DNA of 64,000 nucleotides from Saxidomus purpurata (Eukaryota > Mollusca > Bivalvia > Venerida > Veneridae), in the NCBI GenBank assembly GCA_022818135.1, contig JAFMSR010000017.1:12104561-12168560 (forward strand), read 5' to 3'. The position numbers and the translations under genes are program-made. Shown here piece after piece: positions 48,032 through 58,354 of the stretch. The notes under the pieces are model-generated. The model made no database searches. It was not told the DNA's origin and saw nothing but the letters and a program-made list of their open reading frames with translations. How positions within the stretch are numbered: the stretch's first letter is position 1; each line of letters starts with the position of its first letter.

Positions 48032-48160
48032 ATTTTTTTTTTTTCCCCCCCCCCCCTCCTCTAAAGGACAATGGTGGACGGACGGACAGACAGACGACGG
48101 ACGCCGGACGGAATGCGATCCTAATAGCTCACTCTGGCACTTTGTGCCAGGTGAGCTCAA
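47079..48160 (-). mobile_element. Helentron-like non-autonomous element (family F, complete but with homopolymer blow-outs)
   Basis: ACAAGAG (47,079-47,085) is followed by GTGCCAAGATGGC and GCTCACCT (47,106-47,113). The right end has a perfect TGGCAC-TTT-GTGCCA hairpin (48,135-48,149) and AGGTGAGC (48,149-48,156). Three units of about 170 bp start near 47,230, 47,400 and 47,640. GTTGCCATAGCAAC lies at 47,756-47,769. Runs of 27 C and 69 A interrupt the element and are absent from the other family F copies. The paralogous locus at 56,418-56,432 lacks the element. Confidence 0.8.
47573..48056. repeat. Homopolymer and low-complexity tracts, possibly artefactual
   Basis: C27 at 47,573-47,599 is preceded by GGGGGCCCAAATTTTCCGG. 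A69 at 47,961-48,029 is followed by TAA, T12 and C12. Such a succession of homopolymers is atypical of this genome and of the sister copies. Poly-Lys and poly-Phe open frames here are not genes. Confidence 0.8.
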
Positions 48161-48643
48161 ACCAAACAAAACAATATGTCCGTTTCCATTGCTGCAGTAA
48201 GTGCAAAACAGCGGTATGCAACACTCTGGCCCTTTTGAGCATCTGTCTATTCTCTGAGGCACTTTGTTATGGCGATGTCCTTCATAAGTATGGTTTTACT
48301 CTATAAGACTTTAAACTTTAAAATATGTATAAAAAAGCTTTAACGTCATTTTATAAGTATGATACATGCACCTGATCATTTAATTAGAGTGTAGCTCATC
48401 TGATCCAGCATTCTAATAAACGTTGAGCTTTTCTGTGATTATATCTTTTAAAACACAAGCTACAGCACGTATTGTGTTTAGTTTTCTAAGCTGGAAATCT
48501 ATATAAAATCACAAAGAGGGCCACACAAGTTACACACGAAATATAAAAACAGAAGTAAAACAAAAAATTAATAATTGTGTTCAAGACATGTATCTTTAGT
48601 ATACCCCTCCTTTAATTATACTTTTTTCGGTTTTATTCACTTT

Positions 48644-48805
48644 GGAGAGAGAGAGAGAGAAAGAGAGAGAGAGACAGGGAGAGAGAGACAGAGAGAGAGA
48701 CAGAAAGAGAGAGAGAGAGAGATACAGCGACAGAGAGACAGAGAGAGAGAGACAGAGAGACAGAGAGAGAGAGAGAGACAGAGAGAGACGGAGAGAGAGA
48801 GAAAA
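48644..48805. repeat. Polypurine (GA)n / GAGACA microsatellite
   Basis: About 160 bp of pure purine interrupted only by C in GAGACA steps. Such tracts can form triplexes. Arg-Glu and Ser-Leu open frames on both strands are artefacts. Confidence 0.95.
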
Positions 48806-49439
48806 GATATAATTAATGCCCATGAATTGATAGTAAATGCACAGGACATATAATTAAATGAATACAAAGCACACCAAAGGGTCAATGATACGTACAGAAC
48901 ATTTAGACAGTGTAATTTCCCTTGCGGTATAATAAGATAATGTTCATGTATATAGAAATGTCCCTATCGTTCTGAATAGGTTTCTATTCCACAGCTTATC
49001 ATTTTTGATCAATTATTTTGCTATCGTAAATATCACTTAGTTATTCTTTTGATCTCTGTTTTCATCAAGCTGTGAATGTTTCACCTAATAGACCAAAAAC
49101 AAAACTGAAGCCGTAAAATACACGATTACTGAAGAATGCCATATTTTCTAAAAGCATTTATTTATATTTGTTGGCTGGTAACAGATAATTATAATTATCT
49201 GTAACAACGTAATCGCATCTAAACACTATCAGGCTTAAGACAGATGTGTATCATATTATTCTGTCTTGCATAATAGCTAATAAATGATACATGTATTATA
49301 GGTCATTGAAAATGGCCAAAGGCTAGTAATTTGCTGATTTGCCAATAAAGTTGAAAGTTGATAATTACATTTCTGACTTATCTAAACCTAAAATGGATTA
49401 AACCTTCTTTTTTTCAGGAATGACACACATTTTGATCCT

Positions 49440-51400
49440 AAACTGGAGGAAAACAACATAAAAACTGCAATTACTGTGGCAGGAATTGTGCATTATGTAA
49501 GTTATTGCATACATTATACACAGACTAACAATAATACTCCGCTTTATTGCACTTAATTATTCATATAATTCATTTATATAGGCGGTGATGAACATTAATT
49601 AACATGATGTTCATTTTTTCATTGCAGTATATGAAAATGATAATGAAATGTTAAATAACAAAAGCAGTAACTCATCACATAACGAAGCACTTGGCAATAA
49701 ATCTGCAAATTATTTCCACGTATTAAAGAGTACAATTAGCAAAACTTATAAAAGTATATTATCATCTGATTGGCAGGTTTCTAAACTTACTTTTTATAAC
49801 ATAACATCGCATTATTTTCAAGTTTGTTTTACTAGATATCAACTGCTTGAAGAGAAATCAAGGTAATATTCATGACCTCTTATTTAAACATACATTTACT
49901 TACCGTGACAATTATTACGAACAAGTTATTACAAGATTTCATCTGAGGTGTGATGAAAAATGTTTCTGCGTATGTAACTCGAGCATGAATCATATATGAT
50001 TCTAAAACGACTGCAGCGACCGATACATGTATATACATTTAATGTATATTGTAATTGTTTATAAGTTAGTGTTAACGCTGTGCATTTTCATAAGGTACAT
50101 GTATATGTACGATTCATTCTAATTTGAACGTTACGTTCCAATAACGTGCAGTTACTATTTCTTATAGGTGAACAAGTAATAATATACATGTACATTGTAC
50201 ATAATGTACATTGAAACATTATTACCATTTCTGAATTGAAACAGTTTGATTTACCTTTACAACTTTATAAAACAAACTGCAAACAACCAAAAGAGTTATA
50301 TTTTTACATCAAAATAAATCGTAAAATGAAGACTATTTTCCTGCAAAAAAAATCAGAATCTCATTATACGGTGAACGCACGAGACTGGATTGGAATTTGA
50401 AGTGAAGAAAAATGATCTAATTGGCAAAACTTATCCTTTTACGACAGGAGTTTCTAATAATTACATAAAGACAAATAATCAACCGAGATTTCAATTAAGC
50501 GATAACTTAGTGAGAAATGCTTATGCAGACGATGGCCAATTCTATACAGGTTATGCCTAAATTACACTTTCTTACTACAGTTAAAATGCGGTCTCTCGGA
50601 CAATCTGCTGATCCAATGAACGTTCGTGATATTTCTTAAACCGTATGCCTTCTTTAAAAAAATTTTTCGGAGATTTAACTACGTATTACTAAAACGAACT
50701 GATGAAGTTTCAATAGATACCTACCTGGTAAACTTAAACAAATGTATTCAAAATTGCAATAATTCACTTTTTACAGTTATAAACATACGCAATAATTGCA
50801 TTACAATGGAGTAAAAACATAAATAAATATCTTCTTTTCACTTAAAAGAGGACTAAAAAACCTTAAGTTAAATTAATCTCAAAGCAGTCAAGTGACTTGA
50901 ATGATATTCTTATGGTTATTATGGTTATTTACAACGCATTTAATAAAGTTTTTGTCTATAACAAAACGTAAAATATTGAAGCTACAAGTTTATTTGTCTT
51001 AACGGCTAAGAACAAAAGCCAGGAGATTTCATGTACATGTACATTGTACTTGGTGAACTTCATCCAACTCAACAGTTTCTCTAGCTTTCATTATCCATTT
51101 TTGTATCTTAAAAGGTTTTACTGTTTGATTGTCATCCGATATAATTCTAACATTGCAATGCTTTCATCTGAAAATCAAGATCCGAAATTTCGCTTCTGAA
51201 GACTGACATGCATGAAGTTTCCACATGCAACGTCGCCAAAGTAATATTCAAATGTATACAGAAACGGAAGGAAATGAATTTGTCAGTATGGTAAGCACTA
51301 TATCAGTAAGATATTTTATGTGTCATTTCAAATGTTCATAGACGAGACAGCCAAGCACTCTCAGAAATAAAATTCTCATATTACTTATGTTACATTGTAG
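49440..51400 (+). repeat. Segmental duplication, copy A central part
   Basis: Collinear with 58,299-60,190 at an estimated 88-92% identity, including long identical stretches such as GTTATTGCATACATTATACA. Non-coding-looking DNA is as conserved as the exon-like blocks, so the duplication is fairly recent and conservation alone does not prove coding. Confidence 0.9.
49628..49861 (+). other. Exon-like block (copy A)
   Basis: TTTTTTCATTGCAG precedes it. The frame YENDNEMLNNKSSN...SANYFHVLK is open to TCAAG/gtaata. In copy B (58,486) the same frame ends early and the donor reads GGAAAT, so it is lost. I do not recognise the peptide. In copy A the preceding block is closed in the matching frame, which argues that the gene, if real, is broken here. 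Confidence 0.25.
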
Positions 51401-51404
51401 GTGC

Positions 51405-51795
51405 CGCTCCTAAAACGCATCAAGAGATATTTGTTTTGCTGTCGTCGCCGTCACATGAACTGTGTACGTTTTCTTTTGCCTAAACCAGCATTGCATACTT
51501 TCAGTCGGAACGTCGTCTTCTAATCATGTATAACGTACAGTTAGTAAAATTCTCTAAGTAAATTAGATGTGACGAATTACTTGACATTATGCAATATTAA
51601 TAATAATAATAGTACATGTAATAATAATAATAAGTACCAGTACAACGTTTAATCAGTCATATAATGAAGTAAATAACAGAAGTGACCACAAACATGTTCG
51701 CTATAATTTTCATAAACCAATATAGAATGACATTAGTTTTTAATTGTAAAGAACATTTTTTTTCACGAGGCTCTGTCATGCAAACGCTTCACGTA
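51405..51795. other. End of copy A homology with a TAA-rich stretch
   Basis: Weak homology to 60,410-60,590 (GCATTGCATACTTTCAGTCG near 51,488 matches GCATTGCATACTTTCAGTCG near 60,459). A short (TAA)n stretch is at 51,597-51,632. No gene. Confidence 0.5.
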
Positions 51796-51800
51796 TAAGC

Positions 51801-52010
51801 GGAGTCGCCTAGGTGTAGTTGAAGCGCGCTCGTGTCAGGATGGCATGGTGCCGGGTGCGATCCCCGCCAGTGCCCAAATACATGTAGTGGAGATGACCTT
51901 AGGCAAGATACAAACAATTCGACAATGCCTCTTTCTCTCTCTTCTTCGAGGTTGATTCCATTTGCAGTGAACTTGTTTCGCAACAGATAAATAAATTAGT
52001 ATAGATTAAA
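51801..52010 (+). mobile_element. tRNA-derived SINE (family with CTTAGGCAA body), copy 2
   Basis: The head has CGCCTAGGTGTAGTTGAAGC and a B-box-like GGTGCGATCCC. The body CAGTGCC, GTAGTGGA, CCTTAGGCAA and CTCTTCGAGGTTGATT matches the copy at 25,145. It ends in AAATAAATTAGTATAGATTA, a tail otherwise seen in the GGTCACGAC family. It is absent from the paralogous copy B position, so it inserted after the duplication or was lost there. Confidence 0.8.
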
Positions 52011-52014
52011 AATT

Positions 52015-52525
52015 AAATTGGACTTGTCGCTAAGTAAACATATAAGCATTTCAACATGCAACTTATCAACTATTAATATTAGTAGCTACAAGATATAAGA
52101 ACGTTAGTATGGTATTACTAGTAAGTTTTGCTGAAGAAAAGTGCTATACAAATCTAACTTAGCAAGATACGCAAAGATATATTAAAGCAGGCTTTGATTG
52201 TGATTGATATAGAAATGTGGTATCCAGAATGTACGGAAATATAAAACTGTTCATATATAGATGGTTTCTCCTCGCGTAACCAAATTTCTGGTCTGATTCA
52301 CCTTTTCCCATTTCATCAAGGCTCGGTTGGCATTACTATTAACTGTGGCATCTAGGACTAAGTCGTTCGAGACTTTAACCGACCGATACCTTTGAGACTG
52401 ATTTGGATTTGCATTTTAAGAGTACATGTACGTATGTTTGCAAGAAAATTCATTTTTTAAGTATAAAATACGGCAATGGTGTTACCTACCAAGTGGTGTA
52501 TCTTCAATAAAAATTTGACCAGAAG
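52015..52525. other. Sequence present only in copy A
   Basis: No counterpart was found in copy B between 60,590 and 60,637. No gene or known repeat was recognised. Confidence 0.4.
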
Positions 52526-52529
52526 TTAG

Positions 52530-53125
52530 CTTACCAGCCGGTTCAAGTGGCTAACAACTGGATCAAGAGTGTATACAAGTTATAATTTAGGCCAGCAGGC
52601 TTTCCGATTGAATGGCGGAATTTCTGCTGTAATTGCGCCTATATCGAAAAGACTTGACGGAGATCTGCTTTCTGCTGTAATTGCGCCTATATCGAAAAGA
52701 CTTGACGGAGATCTGCTTTGGCCAGTAATACACATTTTATACAAGTTTGACAATTGCTCAAAATGTGTGGCTCCGAGATTGTAATCTTTTCGTACAGCGT
52801 GGCGCAATGTGTCTTGTGTCCTTGGAACTATATAAGAACTTCGCCAGACCTCATTGCCATACACATCACACGCACATCTTACAATCACAAGGTCAAGTAT
52901 CACTACTTTTTGTTAAACTATGTGTATTTACTCTGAACATTTTGGTCTGACAAAGTCCGCCCATTCGTCTGAGATCTTGTGGCCATAAACATGGTATTTA
53001 AGTCTGATTAATATATTGCTTTTAGAAAAATATTCGTGTTGTGTTAGCCTATATACAAACAAACAAGAACGGACGACGGACATGTACCAATCCGAAAAGC
53101 TCAACTTAAGCATTCAGTGGGCTAA
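52530..53125 (+). repeat. Segmental duplication, copy A distal part
   Basis: Homologous to 60,637-61,145: landmarks GCAGGCTTTCC, ATTGAATGGCG, CACAAGGTCAAGTATCACT and GCATTCAGTGGGCTAAA. Copy A also has a perfect 48-bp tandem duplication at 52,622-52,718 that copy B lacks. Open frames on both strands across it are not conserved in copy B. Confidence 0.75.
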
Positions 53126-53129
53126 AACA

Positions 53130-53620
53130 ATACAATATTGTGGCACATGTCACGTAAAGTAAGCAATTTATCATTAATACATTAACTGACATTTTCAGTG
53201 TCATTTCTAAATACTCACAAAAACTAATTGAAGTTTAATACACCAAAATTAGGCGCATAATAAACCTTACTTATTTCAGATGAGAAGGATACTACTCTTT
53301 TTAATCTAAACAAGCCAGGTTTTGAAAAATTTGCGCCATCTTTAACTGTTAAACAGTAAAACTATTTCTGGTTTTAACAAGTTACGGTATAAATTTTTTT
53401 GTCACTGTAGTATAATATAGTTTCCAGACAAAGCGCAGACATCGCAAATTTCACATGTTTTGGGCATTGTATAAGCATACCTCTTACTTTGTTAGTTTGA
53501 TGTTAATCGTTTAAGGACTTGGTCTAGTAATTCGCAAAGAAATAGCAGTATAATAGACTCGCGTTATCTCGCATTTCATGGGACCGGGCTTTTTACTTCG
53601 AGATAAACGAAATTCTTAAT
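53130..53620 (+). repeat. Block homologous to 46,215-46,500
   Basis: TGTGGCACATGTCACG then GTAAGCAATTTATCATTAAT, and later TTTGTTAGTTTGATGTTAAT and GGACTTGGTCTAGTAAT, recur in the same order in unit 2. About 200 bp in the middle is specific to this copy. Confidence 0.6.
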
Positions 53621-53624
53621 AGAA

Positions 53625-55175
53625 TATGAAACAAGATACCATAAGAAAAAAAAACTACTATTTTGGTGTCGTACAGGCAGAAATGGATTGAAAAAAAACA
53701 ACATCTTTTATACGCTAAACATGACGTCACATACCATATGCTGACGTCAAAGCTCACTTCAATTGATAAGGACGGTACATTTTTATGGAAAATATATTCT
53801 TATAGCAACATTAACATTTTATGGCAAAACTATAAGCCCTTTAAAAACATGTATAATGAATATCAAAATGTGATCTTTTAACGATATGCCAATTTAGGTA
53901 TGTACATTATGTGTAGTACCAAAACAAGAAAATAAACTGTTTCGGACCGCTCTTGTAATAAGATCCAAGTTCTCTAAAATAATTGAACAGAAAAGATGTT
54001 TCTGTGCAGCAAAACATATGGGCTGGCAGTATTAAACAGTCGTGATGCATTTAAAGAGGGTGTCAAAATGCCTTTTTAGGTGTTACTGAATAATGTAACC
54101 CATTTATGCAGGCTCCTTTGCCCCCAATGACGCAGGTCATTTTATACGCGACAGCTATTCCAGCACATAGTAAAGAAGCACGTGACATACCTAACACTCT
54201 GTGTAGAAATTGTGTGTCTGCTTTTAATAGGAAGTACAATAAATATTTCATCAACTCTAAATTGCAAAAATTCTGATATTCTTTTATAGTGATCTGTAAG
54301 TAATTAACAACAGCTGCCCATTTATCTAACAAAGTATATAAAAGAAGTTGTGAAACAAGCAGTTCTTGATATAAGGCTAATACCGTGTATACTAGTAATA
54401 CATAATAGTTCTATTCCTATGTTTTTCAGTAACCTATTATTGACCATCCTTTCATGACAATAAATGGTTTGATGACACCAAAACAACCTGGCTGTTCATC
54501 AAAGCTGACTTGCAGTTAGAGCCGAAATGGATAAAAATAATGGTTCACCGACATTTCATTGAGGAGACATTTTCAATGGAGTACTAGACGTTACAATAGA
54601 CATTAAAAACTTAGTCAAGTATACCTGTTTAACAAGTTCATATATAATACCTATGTTAGGAATACAATTGCTAACGATGCTGAACATTCAGGCACTGTCA
54701 TTTTATTTCAACATCAGTCGGCTTTATGGTTTCATATATATGTAAATACGAATCTAGTATTTGCTCATTTAACATACTATGATACACGATATAGTTTGAC
54801 ACAATGTTCTTTCAAACGTCACTTAAGTCAATTAAGAATCGATTCTCAGTATATGTGTCTTCAGAAAAGACAATCCAAGTTTAAGCGTGAACACATGGTA
54901 AAAGTCGAAACTTAGTTACATTGCTTCCGTATTTTTTTTTAAATAAAAATCTGACGTTAATGAACATAGAGATAAGAAGGTAATCATAGGTTGAAAATAA
55001 ATCAGACACAGATATAGAACTTAGTATCAATCATTATGAATACAATCGTGCAGATATAATCTTTTTTATCATTCTACATAATTGTAAACTCATATATTAA
55101 TGATACCTTGCTTTGTGCAAGGGGGTGGAGCTTTAATCTGAAATAAAGCACATTTTAAATAGAGTAGTAAAGGAA
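53625..55175. other. Mosaic of diverged duplicated sequence, no gene recognised
   Basis: TGCATTTAAAGAGGGTGTCA at about 54,046 parallels 46,901; 54,840-55,010 parallels 44,160-44,345. Open frames (53,663-53,881; 54,063-54,332) have no recognisable domain. Confidence 0.4.
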
Positions 55176-55180
55176 ATTCG

Positions 55181-55501
55181 ATGGTGGCGCGGTGGTCGAA
55201 TGGTAAACGCTCAGGTGTCCCCAGTTTGAATCCCGGCCGGGCCACTGGAAATATCAGAAACGCTTTTCAGTGTTTCCAACTAAACTAGAGATAAACTGGT
55301 TAGAAACCCATAGGAAGTCTCACGTGCATCAGTGCTATACACCGGGCATGTAAAAGAACCAAGCGGCTCTATTCGTAAAAGAGCTAGGGTCTTGTACCTG
55401 GATTCCGTTGTATCTGCATATGTCTCTCTTCAACCTGCGCCTGTCAGGAATCTTGGCAAGTTCACCTAGTGAGAAATCCCAGCGTCGGCCGGGACAATAA
55501 A
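55181..55501 (+). mobile_element. tRNA-derived SINE with conserved-type core, copy 2
   Basis: A box TGGTCGAATGG (55,193-55,203) and B box GTTTGAATCCC (from 55,224) form the head. The body has GTCTCACGT, GTGCTATACACCGGGCATG and AAAAGAACCAAGCGGC, and ends GGCCGGGACAATAAA. Core and 3' end match the SINE at 19,514 although the heads derive from different tRNAs. The minus-strand open frame at 55,335-55,628 is a shadow. Confidence 0.8.
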
Positions 55502-55504
55502 CAA

Positions 55505-56255
55505 AGGAAAAAAATGGAGAACAAAAAAGGAAATTGGCCATGATACATTTCAGATAGAGAACTGTTTGCTCGAAGAAATACGTTATTACTCGGACGCTAT
55601 GCTTCCTCAACATATAGTATTTATTCACATAAAAATACTCTATCTATTACATGTGTTGATTCATGTTGCAAATCATAGTGGCTGATCAATAATAATATTT
55701 AGGTGAAGGATGTTGTTAAAAAAAAACGAAAAAAAAAAAAAAAAACATGTATTAGGTAAGGATGAGGTATCATGCTATTACATTTCTTGTAAATTAAACA
55801 CTAAATTACAAGGTAAAGGCAAACGCCGGTAAAAGGAAGTATCCATTCAACCACTCATTCACCAACCACTCACTCTTGAATTTGTGCTGCATGTGTTAAC
55901 CAGCATTTTGTGAAACTGGGTAATCATACCCTTTAAATTTCTGGCATGCTTTGTGTATGATAGTCAATATGTGTTGTCGCAGCATCACACATATACTTTA
56001 TCATACATACATGTATATTGCATATTTCTGACAAGCACTCCCATTAAAGTATGTTCCACCTAATTTTGGACCACTAGTTTCTTAGCGTCATTGCATGTAT
56101 TTCTGCTCTTTATAGCATATTTATATCTTGAAATTTAATATCTCCAGGCATCTTTTTTGAGTTTCCGTTATTTCTTACTAAAACGTAAAAATCCTCTTTT
56201 TGTGATTTTCTCCATAGAATTAAAAACTAAGATTTAAGCTATAAAGGAAGGAGGT
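55505..56255. other. Region without a recognised gene
   Basis: Contains an A-rich run (about 55,718-55,745) and nothing else identifiable. Confidence 0.45.
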
Positions 56256-56279
56256 GGCTCTCTTTGGGAGTTCAACCAG

Positions 56280-57142
56280 CACTGCTTGTTGCATTATCTA
56301 ACAACGAAGGCTCCCTCAGAAGATTCAAACAAACGCGTTTCCATTGTGCTAAACGATGTGCCAAACAAAGCCTTGAACCATTACACATAAGAAAAATAAT
56401 AACAGTACAATATTACGGTTTTTTAAAAACAATGTATCAGTTTCCATTGCTACAGTTAGTGCAAAACAGTAGAGCGCAACATTGTGACCCTTTTGAGTAT
56501 CTTTCTTGTTTATGTGGGACATTGTTATGGCTATAACAAAAAATCCATTTTATCAATATGTTACCTGATAATTTAATTAGAGTGTAGGTCATCTGGTCAA
56601 GCATTTAGATAAACGTTGAGCTTTTCTGTGATTATATTTGTTAAAATACAAGACACAAAAAAATTCACACAAGTAACACATGAAACATAAAATCAAGAAT
56701 CAAACAATTATCTAATAATTGTGTTGAAAACATGTACATGTATCCTTAATGTATAACACCCCTTTCTTTGTTGACATTGACTTTTAGAAATTAACAATTT
56801 ATCATATAGTCAATGATGCTATCGTTAATATCAATAAGTCATTCTTTTGACTTCAGTTTTAATCCGGCTGTGACAATAAATAGACCAAAAGTTAAATCAT
56901 ACAGGATTGCTGAACAATACGATATTACTTGTTGGCTGGTAACATATAATTCTAATTATCTGTTACAATGTAATCGCATTTGTACATTATCAGGCTTAAG
57001 ATAGATTTGTGTCATACTATTTTCTGCCTTGCATAACAGCTAATGATACATGTATTATAGGTCACTGAAAATTACATTTCTGACTTATCTGAACCTAAGA
57101 TGAATAAAACCTTCTTTTCCTCAGGAATGAAACACATTTTGA
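56280..57142 (+). repeat. Segmental duplication, copy B upstream part (empty site)
   Basis: Counterpart of 46,900-49,440 without the family F element and without the GA tract. The uninterrupted junction reads ATTACGGTTTTTTAAAAACA at about 56,414-56,433. The 90-codon open frame at 56,264-56,536 is not open in copy A. Confidence 0.75.
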
Positions 57143-57564
57143 AAATTAGGTTCATCACGTAATTTACGTTTTTTCATTTTATAATTATCTCTTTTTGTTA
57201 GAAAGCTGCACCATTTTCATTGATTTGATTGAAATCTAACTTGCTATAACTGACTGATTTGGGATGTTTTCTCCCGGTACCGGCTAATTCCATATGACCG
57301 AGCGTGGCTTATTTGCTATATAATGCACAATCACTATAAATATTCTAAGATTTGAATAAAGACTTGATCTAAATATTAATTCTTAATGACTAAGTGCAGA
57401 AAAGACAACATTTTTAAATCAATGACTGTGGTTGGCCTCATTTCTCATTACTCATTGTGTTAAAGAAGTAAAATCAACTTATGATGGATGTCAGACATAT
57501 CGTCTATAAAACAACTCCAAAACAGCATAACTGCAGTTATGTAAGCCTCTGTGTATTGATTAGG

Positions 57565-57730
57565 GCGTACGTTCAATAATCCAGAAGACTCTGGCTCGAT
57601 TCGGGGTCAATAATCGAGAAGACCCAGGTTCCAGTCGCAAATCCAGAAGACCCATGTTCGATTCCTAGTCAATAATCGAAAAGACCCAGATTCGGGACCC
57701 GATCAAATGCAGAAGACTCAAGGCTGAAGT
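57565..57730 (+). repeat. Minisatellite of 30-38 bp units resembling tRNA T arms
   Basis: Five units follow the pattern CAATAATCSAGAAGACCCAG followed by GTTCGATTC or a variant. Several contain the B-box-like GTTCGATTCC or GCTCGATTCGG. Units are diverged by substitutions and small indels. Confidence 0.75.
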
Positions 57731-57980
57731 CTACAAGAAAATAAAACAACACCCTTCAAATAATGTTGGCAATCCTATGTACCGGAAATATCACACAAAC
57801 AAGTTATACAATCCGACAGGATTCATTTGTGACGAAATAACAAAAAAAGTATCGATACCAAGGGCACAGAAACTTACGTAAGTCAATTATCACAAAAGTT
57901 GAGAAAAAATTAAGCCGATCCAATGTCTCAACAGTTAAGAGTCTTCAAGTTCATGTCATTCAGGGATGCCAGTACCCAAA

Positions 57981-58018
57981 CCCCCCCCCCCCAAAACGGC
58001 CCCCCCACCCCCCAGAAG

Positions 58019-58053
<35 letters not shown>
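57981..58053. repeat. Poly-C tracts
   Basis: C runs of about 12, 7, 6 and 35 are separated by AAAACGG, A and AGAAG. A closely similar layout (AAAACAG, C6, AA, C5, AGAAGGG, C10) lies at 29,465-29,505, so this is a shared sequence with run-length variation. Confidence 0.85.
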
Positions 58054-58197
58054 ACCAACACACACGGTTTGTTTTTCATTCTCAGAGGTAACGAACCCAT
58101 CATTTGCTAGATATGAAATCGAAAAGGGATTGAAACTCAATAAAGATTTAGTGGATTGAAGAAGAAATAAAATTTAAGTTATTTTCAATAATTACAG

Positions 58198-58354
58198 AAA
58201 CCCACAGTAAAGTTTATTAAAAATAAAAATTCCATTATCCGATTTGTCAGGAGACACCTTCGTCGGCGAGAAAGATCCCTAAATGTTGGCCACATCTATA
58301 CTGGAGGCAGACAACATAAAAACTGCAATTACTGTGGCAGGAATTGTGCATTAT
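58198..58354 (+). other. Exon-like block with Cys-rich end (copy B)
   Basis: Acceptor TTTTCAATAATTACAG, then 52 open codons and one extra base, then donor GTAAGT. The peptide has a basic stretch (VRRHLRRRERS) followed by TGGRQHKNCNYCGRNCAL, where the Cys spacing recalls a metal-binding knuckle. The phase (one extra base) fits the next block at 58,486, whose frame begins two bases in. I do not recognise the family. In copy A the first two thirds are missing and the frame is closed. Confidence 0.35.

Larger units (their letters stand above)
46900..49440 (+). repeat. Segmental duplication, copy A upstream part
   Basis: Homologous to 56,280-57,142 with the same order of landmarks (ACAACGAAGGC, AAGCCTTGAACCATTACAC, GTTTCCATTGCTRCAG, AACGTTGAGCTTTTCTGTG, CAGGAATGAMACACATTTTG). 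Copy A is longer because the element at 47,079-48,160 and the GA tract at 48,644-48,805 are present only here. Confidence 0.75.
57143..58298. other. Copy B-specific 1.16-kb segment
   Basis: Copy A replaces this segment with about 8 bp. It contains a minisatellite (57,565-57,730), a C-rich tract (57,981-58,053) and the first two thirds of the exon-like block at 58,198. Because that exon frame continues across the right boundary, deletion in copy A is likelier than insertion in copy B. Confidence 0.55.

Noticed and set aside
47796..48306. Several open frames of up to 131 codons with poly-Lys or poly-Phe
   Set aside because: Created by the A69 and T/C homopolymers. The short Cys-rich parts (CCIPLFCTYCSNGNG on one strand, FHCCSKCKTAVC on the other) are only partly open in copy B.
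48575..48885. Arg-Glu and Ser-Leu rich open frames
   Set aside because: Shadows of the GA-rich microsatellite.
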